Below are positions 43,766 to 55,622 of a DNA stretch of 64,000 nucleotides, in pieces (within the stretch, counting starts at the first letter, position 1; each line of letters begins with the position of its first letter). Source of the stretch: Dallia pectoralis (lineage: Eukaryota; Chordata; Actinopteri; Esociformes; Umbridae); contig CM055736.1 in NCBI GenBank assembly GCA_029465975.1, positions 8,236,238 to 8,300,237 on the forward strand, written 5' to 3'. The translations under genes were made by a program, and so were the position numbers. The notes beneath the pieces are model-generated. The model saw nothing but the letters and a program-made list of their open reading frames with translations. It ran no database searches and was not told the DNA's origin.

Positions 43766-46700
43766 GAGGGGCCAGACTAAGAATGGTTCACCAAGACCCC
43801 ATGAAAGATAGAGGGAAAAGGAGCGAGACCCTGCCTGGAGGAAGCCCAGGGCCCTCGTCTGGAGCCAGGCCCAGACGGCGGGCTCGAAAGCGAGCGTCTG
43901 GTGGCCGGGTTTGCCACGGAGCCCGGCCGGGCACAGCCCGAACGAGATACGTGGCATCTCTCTCCTCTCCATCCTGTGGGCCCACCACTCACAGGAACAA
44001 CCGCAGGGGTCGGGTGCGCTGTCATATGGGTGGCAGTGAAGGTGGGGGGTCTCGACGGATCAGACCCGGGCGGCAGAAGCTTGCTTTGGGGACGTGGAAC
44101 GTCACCTCACTGGGGGGGAAGGAGCCAGAACTTGTGCGTGAGGTGGAGCGATACCAGTTGGATCTGGTGGGACTTGCCTCTACGCACAACCGTGGCTCTG
44201 GAACCTTACTCCTGGATAGGGGTTGGACTCTGTTCTTCTCTGGAGTTGCCCAGGGTGAGAGGCGGCGGGCTGGTGTGGGGATACTCACGAGCCCACGTCT
44301 GAACACGGCGGTGTTGGAGTTTACCCCGGTGGATGAGAGGTTTGCCTCCCTACGCCTAAGGGTGGTGGGGGGGAAAACTCTGACTGTTGTTTGTGCTTAT
44401 GCACCAAACAGCAGTTCGGAGTATTCAGCCTTCTTGGAGACCCTGAAGGGAGTCCTATATAGGGCTCCAGTAGGGGACTCCATCATTCTGCTGGGAGACT
44501 TCAACGCACATGTGGGCAACGATGGAGACACCTGGAGAGGCGTGATTGGGAGGAACGGCCTCCCTGATCTAAACCCGAGCGGTCGTTTGTTATTGGACTT
44601 CTGTGCTAGTCATGGATTGTCTATAACAAACACCATGTTCGAACATAAAGAGGCGCATAAGTGTACATGGTACCAGAGCACCCTAGGCCGAAGGTCAATG
44701 ATTGATTTTGTGATCGTATCGGCTGATCTAAGGCCGCATGTTTTGGACACTCGGGTGAAGAGAGGGGCAGAGCTGTCAACTGATCACCATCTGGTAGTGA
44801 GTTGGATCAGAGGGTGGGGAAAGACTTTGGACAGACCAGGTAAGTCCAAACGGGTAGTGCGGGTGAACTGGGAACGTCTGGAGGAGGCCCCTGTCCGAAA
44901 GATCTTCAACTCACACCTCCGGCGGAGCTTTTCAGGCATCCTTGTGGAGGTTGGGGGCATTGAACCTGAGTGGGCAATGTTCAAAGCTTCTATTGCTGAA
45001 GCTGCGGCGGTGAGCTGTGGTCTCAAGGTCCTAGGTGCCTCAAGGGGTGGTAACCCTAGAACACCGTGTTGGACCACGGTGGTCAGGAAGCTGTCCGACT
45101 GAAGAAGGAGGCCTTCAGGGATATGCTAGCCCTGGGGACTCCGGAGGCAGTTGCAGGGTACCGACAGGCCCGAAGGGCTGCAGCCGCTGCCGTGTCAGAG
45201 GCAAAGCAGCGGGTGTGGGAGAAGTTTGGAGAAGCTATGGAGAAGGACTTTCGGTCGGCACCAAAATGCTTCTGGAAAACCGTTCGGCACCTCAGAAGGG
45301 GAAAACGGGGAACCATCCAAGCTGTGTACAGTAAGGATGGGACACTGTTGACCTCAACTGATGATGTGATCGGGCGCTGGAAAGAGCATTTTGAGGAGCT
45401 CCTGAATCCGACCTACACGACCTCTAGTACAGAGGCAGAGCTGGAGGCTGATGGAGGGTCATCGTCAGTTTCCCTGGGGGAAGTCGCTGAGGTAGTCAAA
45501 CAACTCCACAGTGGCAAAGCCCCAGGGACTGATGAGATTCGTCCAGAAATGCTAAAAGCTTTGGGTGGGGAAGGGCTGTCTTGGTTGACACGCCTCTTCA
45601 ACATTGCATGGAAGTCTGGGACAGTGCCAGAGGAGTGGCAGACCGGGGTGGTGGTTCCCCTCTTTGAAAAGGGGGACCAGAGAGTGTGTGCCAATTACAG
45701 AGGTATCACACTCCTCAGCCTCCCTGGTAAAGTGTACTCCAAAGTGCTGGAAAGGAGGGTTCGGCCAATAGTCGAACCTCAGATTGAAGAGGAACAATGC
45801 GGTTTTCGTCCTGGCCGGGGAACCACGGACCAGCTCTTTACTCTCGCAAGGATCCTGGAGGGGGCCTGGGAGTATGCCCATCCAGTCTACATGTGTTTTG
45901 TGGATCTGGAGAAGGCGTATGACCGGGTACCCCGGGATCTTTGTGGGAGGTGCTGCGGGAGTATGGGGTGAGGGGGTCTCTTCTCAGGGCCATCCAATCT
46001 CTGTACGCTCAAAGCATGAGCTGTGTCTGTGTCGTCGGCAGTAAGTCGGATTCGTTCCAGGTGGGGGTTGGCCTCCGCCAGGGCTGCGCTTTGTCACCAA
46101 TCCTGTTTGTAATATTCATGGACAGGATATCAAGGCGTAGTCATGGGGGAGGGGTTCCGTTCGGTGGGCTGATGGTCACATCACTGCTTTTTGCGGATGA
46201 TGTGGTCCTGATGGCCTCATCGGTCGGTGACCTTCAGCACTCACTGGATCGGTTCGCAGCCGAGTGTGAAGCGGCTGGGATGAGGGTTAGCACCTCTAAA
46301 TCTGAGGCCATGACTCTCAGCAGGAAACCGGTGGAGTGCCTACTCCGGGTAGGGAATGAGTCCTTACTCCAAGTGAAGGAGTTCAAGTACCTCGGGGTCT
46401 TGTTCGCGAGTGAGGGAACAATGGAGCGGGAGATTGGTCGGAGGATCGGAGCAGCAGGGGCGGTGTTGCATTCGCTTCACTGCACCGTTGTGACGAAAAG
46501 AGAGCTGAGCCGAAAGGCAAAGCTCTCGATCTACCGGTCAATCTTTGTTCCTACCCTCACCTATGGTCATGAAAGCTGGGTCATGACCGAAAGAACGAGA
46601 TCGCGGGTACAAGCGGCCGAAATGGGTTTTCTCAGAAAGGTGGCTGGCCTCTCCCTTAGGGATAGGGTGAGAAGCTCAGTCATCCGAGAGGAACTCGGAG

Positions 46701-47011
46701 TAGAGCCGCTGCTCCTTTGCATAGAAAGGAGCCAGTTGAGGTGGTTCGGGCATCTTGTACGAATGCCACCTGGGCGCCTCCTTAGAGAGGTGTTCCAGGC
46801 ACGTCCAGCTGGGAGGAGACCTCGGGGAAGACCCAGGACTAGGTGGAGAGATTATATCTCCACACTGGCCTGGGAACGCCTCGGGATTCCCCAGTCAGAG
46901 CTGGCTAATGTTGCCCGGGAAAGGGAAGTTTGGGGTCCCCTGCTAGAGCTGCTACCCCCACGACCCGACCCCGGATAAGCGGTTGAAGATGAGATGAGAT
47001 GATGAGATGAG
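43766..47011 (+). mobile_element. Rex3/RTE-clade non-LTR retrotransposon (LINE), near full length
   Basis: A 3.25-kb element starting GAGGGGCCAGAC and ending just after the stop codon in a (GATGA)n-type tail (46987-47011), typical of Rex3-like RTE LINEs. The 7-bp ATTTTGC occurs directly before (43759-43765) and after (47012-47018) and fits a target duplication. GC content is far above the AT-rich flanks. It encodes one endonuclease/reverse transcriptase frame (see next entry). Preservation of both ends and only small lesions suggests a young insertion. Confidence 0.8.
43783..46978 (+). pseudogene. LINE endonuclease-reverse transcriptase frame with two frameshifts
   Basis: Three overlapping frames carry consecutive parts of one protein. 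Frame 1 (to 45102): basic N-terminus, then an APE-type endonuclease with GTWNVTS (about 44094), LLGDFNAHVG (about 44490), RRSMIDFVIVS and STDHHLVVS. Frame 2 (45066-45971): linker and RT fingers/palm with GKAPGTDEI, NYRGITLLS, GFRPGRGTTDQ and FVDLEKAYD. Frame 3 (45941-46978): LRQGCALSP, the catalytic LLFADDVVLM (about 46186), then the C-terminal PRGRPRTRWRDYIS region. Each switch (about 45089 and 45938) is what a one-base deletion would cause; no other stops interrupt it. The usual catalytic Glu of the endonuclease is not evident (LVGLASTH), which I believe is common in this family. Confidence 0.8.
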
Positions 47012-47529
47012 ATTTTGCTATATTGAACATTCCAAGTGTCTAAGTGACTCCAAACTTTTGAACAGAAGTGAATGTTTGATAATTTTTTATTACAACTGCT
47101 GACGCAAAAAGAGCATTTGATTGATTTAATTGACTATATAATAGTTCATACTGTGTGCATTCCAGCCTGCCCATGATAAAATGCCCTTTGATTATCTATA
47201 GACATTCACGCTTTCATCCACGCAACATCTGTTTATGGATCTTTTAACGCAGGTTAAATCATGATGATCGTTTGTTTATCCTTTTCTGTGTTGTCAAGGA
47301 AACCACAAAAATACATTGGCTAAAACATATGGTACACATGTTGAACCAGAACTGATAATTAAAGACATGTCATTTAGGTATTCTAGTCAGTACTTACTTT
47401 ATTAAATATATAGCTGTTGGTTAGCCTCGTAACTCAAAGGCTTTGCTTGATTTAGCTTGATAACCTGGCGATAGATTGTATAAGATATATGATATCAATA
47501 TATCAAATGTATTTCATAAATCCCTTTTT

Positions 47530-47690
47530 ACAACATAGTTGTCACAAAGTGCTTTTAAAAACACCCAGACCGAACCCGACAGAGCGCGCATCAAAAAGTT
47601 GATACACAGCGACTGCTAAATACTCCTTAATGGGTCGAATTTAGGAAGAAACCTAGAGAGGAACCATGCTCTGACTGTGCTGGGGGTAAT
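47530..47690 (+). repeat. Fragment of a dispersed repeat typical of salmonid/pike genomes
   Basis: Contains 'aggaagaaacctagagagga' followed by 'accatgctctgactgtgctg', a phrase common in dispersed repeats of salmonids and esocids, preceded by 'cacaaagtgcttttaaaaac'. Identification is from memory. It is the main hint for the fish lineage. Confidence 0.45.
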
Positions 47691-47934
47691 GCAGAGAGTC
47701 TTTACAAATATATTTTGATATATTAATTTACCCTGCAGTCCAAGCCAGCTTTACCTATACGATTTATATTGTATTTAAAAAAAATAATAATGATGTATCT
47801 CATATGTTAAAGTAGAAAGCAGATTTACAAGTATACGGTACACTGTAATATATTTATCATAAGCCCCAACTCTGCTGTCTCAAACGTCATGCTCTTAATC
47901 AAAACACTAAACTGGCACCCATAGTCATTTTTTA

Positions 47935-48720
47935 CACACTTGGACATATGCATATGTTCACTTCACTTCAACACCATTGATAATGGTCACCTTTGCAATC
48001 CTTTAATCATCAAAAAGTAGACCCACGTTCAAGTAACACATTCATGGTAATACAATGCTGGCTAGTTTGCCAGATAGGGAGACAGCAAAGCAGACCCATA
48101 CCATATGACACTGCCTCAATGTTTAACAGTTCTTCATCAAGTTCTTTTTTCCAAAAGTAGCATTTTGGTTTCGTTTATTGCGGTGTCGGCATTACGGTCA
48201 AACAACCACACTTTTTATTTATTTGTCCAAAGTACTTTGCTCCAGTAGTTTTGATCTTTAGACAGTTGTTGTCTGGCAAATATCAGTAAAGCTTTGATAT
48301 AATTCTTGAGAGCCGAGGTTTCTTTCTTGACCTCCCATGTATCAATGAATCATGTAGTAGACCATGTTTGTGCAATCTGTTTTTGACAGTTGACACATGC
48401 AGTTCGACATCTTGTGTACCAGTGGGCTGAAGATCCATCAATGCTACTTTTAGGTTAGAGAATGTATGAGCATTTTTGGTAAGCAATGCTGAATTTTATG
48501 CAACGACTATTTAGTTCGGTCTGGAACTTTTTCCATTCATAGAGCATCTGTCAGACAGTGGAATGATTTACATCTAATATCTTGGGGATGGCCTTGTAAC
48601 CCTTTTCTGATTCATTGACACAAGTCAACTATCACCACACATTCTTTGATAGAATCTTTAATCTTGGCATGATTTACTACCAGAAACCCATATCGTGACC
48701 AAATGTGTGAAAATAAAAAT
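47935..48720 (-). mobile_element. Decayed Tc1-like transposon, minus strand
   Basis: Read on minus: KGYKAIPKILDVNHSTV at about 48610-48560 (Tc1 helix-turn-helix), then HVSTVKNRLHKHGL, SRKKPRLS and FARQQLSKDQNYWSKVLW (about 48280-48225), which leads into the first catalytic block in Tc1 proteins. Many frame breaks. Boundaries are approximate. The open frame at 48283-48486 is a fragment of it. Confidence 0.65.
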
Positions 48721-49179
48721 CTAGGGCGTGTACCTACTTTATCACGACTGTATCGGTTTATTTTTTTTTAAAATCGATTTTGTTGTTGTCTAAAAGTATT
48801 TTTTATTGTGGAATTACAATTTAGTCAAGACAATGCATTTATGTTTCTTGCAAGTTACATATTTTTCTCGTTTTGACTCGAAAACCCATCGGCCATAAAG
48901 TACCCGGACCAGTGCCCCTCCTCCGCAGCGCGCACCAGCCTTCAGAGCTCCATTCCGTTCCTGGTGAATTGGAACAAGTTGGGAAAAGAGCAGCAGCTTG
49001 ATCACACATGCCCAGTTAACGCAAACAGGCGGAACCAGGTTGACAGAGGATTTAATTCTAATGATTTTTTTAAGTTCCAGAATTTAACTCGCACAGCCGG
49101 TGACAGCGAATAGCTGCGACAGGAGGCCGTATTTGTTCGCATTCATCGCAAAAGCAGAGCTACAGTATGCGGTGCAGCC
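48721..49179 (+). promoter_or_regulatory. Upstream/5' UTR region of btbd11
   Basis: GC content and CpG density rise from about 48900 to the ATG, as expected for the promoter and 5' UTR of btbd11. No TATA box or clear initiator was recognised. Confidence 0.4.
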
Positions 49180-50044
49180 ATGGCAGGCAAGGGTAAGACC
49201 GCCGCGAGGACGCTGGAGGATTTAACGCTCGATTCCGGTTATGGTGGAGCGGCGGACTCCTTCAGGTCGTCCAGCGTGTCGCTGTGCTGCTCGGACTCGC
49301 ACTTGTCTTACGCGCACGGGGGCAACTACTGGCATCTGACGGAATCGATGCACAGTCGACACAACAGCCTGGACACGGTCAACACCGTTCTGGCGGAGGA
49401 CACGGAGGTCCTGGAGTGCTGCGGCCCGTGCGCCAAGCTCCCCGAGCTGGAGGACGTGCCGTGGAGCCTCGGCGAGGTGGAGTGCGCGCTCCGGAAGGAA
49501 CAAGAGCTATGCGCGGGGAAGCTGTCCCGGGAGGTCCTGGACAAGCTCTCGGCTCTGGTCAGCCGGGCTTTGGTGAGGGTCGCGCGGGAGGCGCAGCGGC
49601 TCAGCCTGCGCTACGCCAAGTGCACCAAACAAGAGATCCAAAGCGCCATTAGGATGGTTCTCTCCTGGACCGTGTCTGTAAACTGCATTACCGCGGCGCT
49701 CGGCGCGCTGTCGCTGTACAACATGAGCACCGGTGATAAGTTCAGCCGGGGCAAGTCGGCGCGCTGCGGGCTCGTTTTCTCCGTGGGAAAGTTTTTCAAG
49801 TGGATGGTCGACAGTCGGGTCGCGCTGCGGGTCCACGAACACGCGGCTATTTACCTGACCGCCTGCGTGGAGAGCCTGTTCAGAGAGGTGTTGTGCCGAG
49901 TACAGCGGAGCGCGCATGTGGAAAAGGACAGTGGCGTCCCCAAGTTCACCCTGGAGTCCTTTGAGCTGGCCATCAACAATGACTCGGAGGTGTGGGGTCT
50001 GCTGCAGCCCTACCAGCACCTCATATGTGGGAAGAATGCAAACG
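49180..50044 (+). CDS. BTBD11/ABTB3 (ankyrin repeat and BTB/POZ protein), first coding exon only
   Basis: First exon, 865 nt (288 codons plus 1 nt), ending at a good donor (AAACG|GTAAGA). Translation starts MAGKGKTAARTLEDLTLDSGYGG in the strong Kozak context GCCATGG. It contains SVSLCCSDSHLS, ESMHSRHNSLDTVNTVL, LVRVAREAQRLSLRYAKCT, RGKSARCGL, KWMVDSRVALRVHEHAAIYL and ends LLQPYQHLICGKNAN. These blocks are shared by BTBD11/ABTB3 and ABTB2. GYGGAADSFRSSSVSLCCSDS favours BTBD11. The 120-270 region corresponds to the histone-fold-like domain of this family. The ankyrin repeats and BTB domain lie beyond the window. The exon is CpG-rich, like vertebrate CpG-island first exons. Confidence 0.88.
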
Positions 50045-50510
50045 GTAAGATCCGTTTGAAAATGGGACATGGTGTCTTTCTATGGTGTCATGCATAATTC
50101 GCTTTATTGACCAAAGTATCACTGGCCCTTTCCCGCGTTGTTCAATGGTATGAAGAAAAGTCTATTAAAGTCACAGTTGGTATATAAATGGTTGAACACT
50201 TATCCTATGGCAAATTACAATTTGTTTTACCCAGTGGACCTGGCAATTTTGTTTGCGGTGGTTAACGTTCATTATCTGGTTAATAGGGGACCTAGAGCAA
50301 TTTGAAGTGTCAGTCTATTGAGAAATTGCTCCTTCAGAGGGACCATGGAAAAAAATTGAGTTTCTGTTCAAATATATGTCTGTCACACGATTAAAGGCCC
50401 AGTGCCTCAAAATGTGATTAATGCACGTCCCCACTATAAAGTAAAACAAATGGACGATGCCATGTTTGTAACAGAGCTGTTTGGAAATGTCAGACTGTTT
50501 GAGAGGGAGG

Positions 50511-50614
50511 TTGCATCTGACCAACCGCATGTTGCATCTGACCAACAGCACGTTGCATCTGACCAACAGCACGTTGCATCTGACCAGCAGCACGTTGCAT
50601 CTGACCAACCGCAT
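50511..50614 (+). repeat. Minisatellite, 21 bp unit, 5 copies
   Basis: Unit 'ttgcatctgaccaacagcacg', with the first and last copies reading 'ccgcatg'. Open on both strands because 21 is divisible by 3, hence false repetitive frames. Confidence 0.92.
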
Positions 50615-51052
50615 GTCACTTGTCGTTTGTAGATTACAAACACAGCAAACAACGATTATTTGCAGATACATTCACTAAAGACTGTATATCCGCACTGCAG
50701 ACCCAATAAATACTGGGGACAGCGCGTCATTGTGTTCCACGTGCCATTTCCAGTAGGGTAACGTCATTAAAAAACAGCTGGTAAGATAATAATTAGGACA
50801 GGTATGTTGACGTTGACGTTGTTAAATAATATTTGACTACTTTCGCTCTGACTTGTCCTTTTATTATTTTTAAGCATGACCCCAAAAAGAGCAGGCTCAG
50901 TTGAACAGAGCAAGAAAATTTGGCTGAATACAAATGACAATTCAGCTAGGTAGCTATAAGAGGACTATACATTCAGCAAATCAGGTCTGCTAAAGGAAAT
51001 GATGGGGTGGGCCTATCAGATGGATCTGTCTGAAATAAAGCTTGGTTTAGAT

Positions 51053-51196
51053 CAGGGTCTTGTCGCCAACTCTAATTTAGCACACCTGCTTCTAATGATT
51101 AGCTGGATGAAAAGCTTAATCGGGTCACTCACAAATGTGGCTGAAGGAAAAAGCTACAGGACAATAGTTCTCCAGGAACGGGGATTGCCAACCCTG
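51053..51196. mobile_element. MITE-like short interspersed repeat
   Basis: Starts CAGGGT and ends ACCCTG, containing 'aatttagcacacctgcttct', 'aatgattagctgg' and 'gttctccaggaacgggga'. These match phrases of a very common palindromic fish repeat. Terminal inversion is only 6 bp here, so the copy is old. Confidence 0.45.
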
Positions 51197-53224
51197 GTGA
51201 AAAGGATATGTCTAGCGTATAGGCATACGCCAAACCCACTATGTCCTACTCAAGACTTTATAAACCCCACTTGCGTCGACCACTGAAATGTGCAGCTTGA
51301 GGCTGAGCTGCCGAACTCAGTCTTAGAAAGCACATAACCATTTTTTCAATGTCATGATTACACTCCGCAATAACCAGTCACACGGGTTGCTGTGATGTTT
51401 TAAAGGAATCTCTTTCATTTTGGACAACCAAAATGTTCCTTTCCAAGCAGCCACGGCATCTGGCATCAATTTGAAGCTTGTAGATGTACCGTGGGCTTTG
51501 GCAATCTGAGGTAAGACCGTAGCAAACTGGGTGCAATGTCTAAAATTGCCGCAGCGTGTCAAAGCCTTTACATTAATTGTGGATGCTACTGACATATTGA
51601 CAAAACGAGGTTATATTCAAAAGATGTTACTATGTTGCTAATGCCTCGTCTTGCATGTTTTTTTTGTTTGGTTGTTCACTTACCAGTGCACACATTGCAG
51701 ATTCAGGACAGACAAAGCAAGAAGTAAATACATTTTGATTCCAACATTTCTAATCGTAATAGGAAAAAATGACATGAGATGATTGTGCAGTTTATGAGGT
51801 TGTTTTAGTGCGTATATTTCACCGTTTGCCCACTGCAATATATGTCAGGACATGCAACTAGAGTGCCAAATGCATTTTATGAAATTTACTTACTTAAACG
51901 ATTATCTGGATGAAGCTTCAAAACTATAAAGTGGAATATGAGGTCTAAACTGAACCAGAATGATCCCCAACATGGAATACAGTCACTATCTGATGGATCT
52001 TTAAGTAATGAAAAAAGACAACATCTTACTCTGTTATGCAGCTATTTCATTAGATGGTTCATACATTTTAATGACCGTTGCTAATGATATGTCTGGAGGC
52101 AACCGTTACCAGTGTTACGTAGAACCGTCATCAGTAGCTATCTACAATGGGTTCCAGGTAGAACCACTTACATATTGCCTGGTCGTAAGATGTAATTGTA
52201 TTACATTTCCCTATTTGACATTACATCCCACTAAGGTCTTGAACAGAATGCTCCCATAATACATCTATTCATTAACATTGAAGCATCTCTGGCCCTTTCT
52301 CACAGATTGTGCTGCATTTGAGGGAGGGAGTGGGGGTAGATATTCGTATTCCCTGCGGTTCAATAAGGTAAAGTCATAACCAGATGATGTTGGCAAGTCC
52401 AATGTATTCCTTGCCGTTATTATTTCTGTCTGTTCTTTATCCTCTGGGGAGATTCGGAGCCGGCGACAGATTGCCATATTTCTGGTTGAGTGGCAAACAC
52501 CCGCTCAGGCAAGCTGGTGCTGATGTTGGGTTTTTCAGAGCTAGCATTTTCATAAGAGCAAAGTGTACGGAGTTTTCCCTGTAATGCAGTCAGAGATCTG
52601 CGGTGAACAACAAGCTTTCTAATCAGTCTTCTTGAGCACGGGCCGGGGGTGGTCAGGTGTACTCTCCATGTACTCACTTACGGTGTGGGTCATTCCAGAC
52701 AAAAGTCAACCTGAGCATCTGTAAAAGGTTTTACATGACCTATAATTGGCTACTTTCTTGTTATCACAGGCCGTTCGTGTGTAATCATATTTGTATCATA
52801 TATTCGAGTTGTGGAGATGATGGATATTTGAGCAATATGGCAGAATGAGATGCGGTAGTAGGCAAATATAACATGAGGACCAATATACTAGGGCTAAGAG
52901 CAGTTCTTAGGCTTATGGATCTCGGAGTGTCTGCGCTATAACATTCAAGTGTGTCCTTTGCTAAAGTACATAACCCTCAGTATGTGCTAGATTAAAATAT
53001 TTGTTGTGCATTGCGGTGTTCCCTGTTATGAAGTGGTGTTGATGAAATCCCTGCTTAAGTCTTGAGTTTTAAATCAGGCTGTTGTTATTGACACTTGAGA
53101 AGAATAAATGGGGCCGTGCTAGTTGACGCATGACCATGCTGAATCTGCTGGAGTGGGAGTGAGATCACATATAATATGCACATATACAGACATGCACGTT
53201 CACTCTAGCAAATCTGTAGAACAT

Positions 53225-53885
53225 TGAAGCAGACACAGGCACCGATACTGTTTACAGACCAACACATTGAAACAGGCACAGACACCGTTTACAATAGAAA
53301 CTGTTTACAGACTAACACATTGAAACAGACACTGTTTACAATAGACACTGTTTACAATAGACACTGTTTACAGTAGACACTGTTTACAGACTAACACATT
53401 GAAACAGACACTGTTTACAATAGACACTGTTTACAGTAGACACTGTTTACAGACTAACACATTGAAACAGACACTGTTTACAAAAGACACTGTTTACAGT
53501 AGACACTGTTTAGAGACTAACACATTGAAACAGACACAGACACCGTTTACAATATAAACTGTTTACAATAGACACCATTTACAATAGACACCATTTACAA
53601 TTGACACTGTTTACAGACAAACACATTGAAACAGACACAGACACCGTTTACAATATAAACTGTTTACAATAGACACCATTTACAATAGACACCATTTACA
53701 ATAGACACTGTTTACAGACTAACACATTGAAACAGGCACAGACACTGTTTACAATAGGAACGGATTACAGACCAACACATTAAAACAGACACAGGCACAG
53801 ACACTGTTTACAATAGACACTGTTTACTGACTAACACATTGAAACAGAAACAGGCATACACACTGTTTACAATAGACATTGTTTC
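53225..53885 (+). repeat. Complex nested minisatellite ('acactgtttacaatag')
   Basis: A 16-bp unit 'acactgtttacaatag' is multiplied inside a larger, variable unit containing 'actaacacattgaaacag'. Variants include 'accatttacaatag' and 'aaactgtttacag'. Higher-order structure implies repeated unequal exchange. Confidence 0.88.
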
Positions 53886-53906
53886 CAAAATCCATGTAGG
53901 AGAACC

Positions 53907-54085
53907 CTATTTTGGTTCCAAGTGTACCCGTTGATGTGTGCTTGTGTGGTTACCCTATTTTGGTCCCGGGTGTACCCGTTGACTTGTGCTCGTATGGTTA
54001 CCCTATTTTGGTCCCGGGTGTACCAGTTGACGTGTGCTTGTATTGGTTACCCTATTTTGGTCCCGGGTGCTTGTATGGTTACCCT
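53907..54085 (+). repeat. Minisatellite, about 50 bp unit, 3-4 copies
   Basis: Unit 'ttaccctattttggtcccgg' plus 'gtgtacccgttgacgtgtgc'. Degenerate at both ends. Confidence 0.85.
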
Positions 54086-54848
54086 ACCAAAACAGAATAA
54101 CCATTGTGGTATTATGCTCTGTTGTCTGTTTAATTGCGATTGATTGAACAAGTTTGCAGGATTGATTAGTTGGCCATTATGGCAGAGTGTCAACCTTAAT
54201 AAGGTCCATGTTCGGAAAAAGTCTGCTAGATCTTTCCTATGAATGTTGCTTAGTTATCAGTGAATTTCCAGGTATTGTCACACTCCTGGACTGTCCTCTT
54301 GACTTTCATCCCTGCATATTGAGAATAGAAAATAAGAATGTATTCAATTATTAATGCATGTACGTCTGTCTGGGGAAGAGCATCAGATAAATGACAAAAA
54401 CGTAAAGATGTCTATTGAGAAGTGCCAGTCAACAGATACAGAACTTTCTGCAGTGTAGTGAATCGATAAATCTGAGATAATTTTGTAACGTCTCGTGACC
54501 GGTCGGCATTCCAGCCATCCTGGTTATAAATACATTCAACCAGTAATGTGACTTGTTCTTAGGGTTGTTAATTTAGATCCGTTGCTAGGTCATAATATCT
54601 CCTCACTGCAATGCAGGGGGATTTGGGGGACTTAGTCACATTGGAAATATTGTGTTTTTTTGGTTAGGTGTTTATTCGTGGAGCATTCGGAGCTAAAGTA
54701 TTGCAGATGGAGAGGTGCTAATCCATTGTGAGACACTGGTGGATTGAAGGGTATTACATGAAGGAATGGGAAAATGCTAACGTGCCAGCCAGCAGGTTTT
54801 ATAAATAAGGACATCTGAAAATAATTGTTTAAGTACAGATAGTGTATG

Positions 54849-55622
54849 AGCATACTGTGCAGTATGTAACCATTACAACCTATTGCGTACTGTGCAGTAT
54901 GTAACCATTACAACCTATTGCATACTGTACAGTATGTAACCACTACAACCTATTGCGTACTGTGCAGTATGTCACCACTACAACCTATTGCGTACTGTGC
55001 AGTATGTCACCACTACAACCTATTGCGTACTGTGCAGTATGTAACCATTACAACCTATTGCGTACTGTGCAGTATGTAACCATTACAACCTATTGCGTAC
55101 TGTGCAGTATGTAACCATTACAACCTATTGCGTTCTGTGCAGTATGTAACCATTACAACCTATTGCGTACTGTGCAGTATGTCACTATTACAACTTATTG
55201 CGTGCGGTGCAGTATGTAACCATTACAACCTATAGCATACTGTGCAGTATGTAACCATTACAACCTATTGCATACTGTGCAGTATGTAACCATTACAACC
55301 TATTGCATACTGTACAGTATGTCACCACTACAACCTATTGCGTACTGTGCAGTATGTAACCATTACAACCTATTGCGTACTGTGCAGTATGTAACCATTA
55401 CAACCTATTGCATACTGTGCAGTATGTAACCATTACAACCTATTGCATACTGTGCAGTATGTAACCATTACAACCTATTGCATACTGTACAGTATGTAAC
55501 CATTACAACCTATTGCATACTGTACAGTATGTCACCACTACAACCTATTGCGTACTGTGCAGTATGTAACCATTACAACCTATTGCGTACTGTGCAGTAT
55601 GTAACCATTACAACCTATTATG
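54849..55622 (+). repeat. Satellite-like array, 35 bp unit, about 22 copies
   Basis: Unit 'gcatactgtgcagtatgtaa' plus 'ccattacaacctatt'. Within each unit CATACTGTGCAGTATG, or the perfectly palindromic CATACTGTACAGTATG, could fold into an 8-bp-arm hairpin. Point variants (gcgtac/gcatac, aaccatt/caccact) occur in patches, indicating block-wise amplification. Confidence 0.93.

Larger units (their letters stand above)
43200..47070. mobile_element. Tc1-like element remnant (salmonid-type) split by a LINE
   Basis: The left end 'ctgccattcaagagtttgtg' with 'gtcacttagaaatgtctttg' (43201-43245) and the right end 'aagtgactccaaacttttga' (about 47043-47062) are inverted terminal repeats of the same fish Tc1 family. 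The left interior (to 43758) follows the known noncoding 5' part of that family ('aacatcaaattgatcagaaa'). The transposase part is gone. The LINE at 43766 sits inside. Confidence 0.6.

Noticed and set aside
49222..50070. Minus-strand and alternative-frame open frames over btbd11 exon 1
   Set aside because: They arise from GC-rich codon structure of the true frame; no family resemblance.
54849..55622. CRISPR-like array of 35-bp units
   Set aside because: Units are contiguous without unique spacers, in vertebrate intronic DNA; it is an ordinary tandem repeat.
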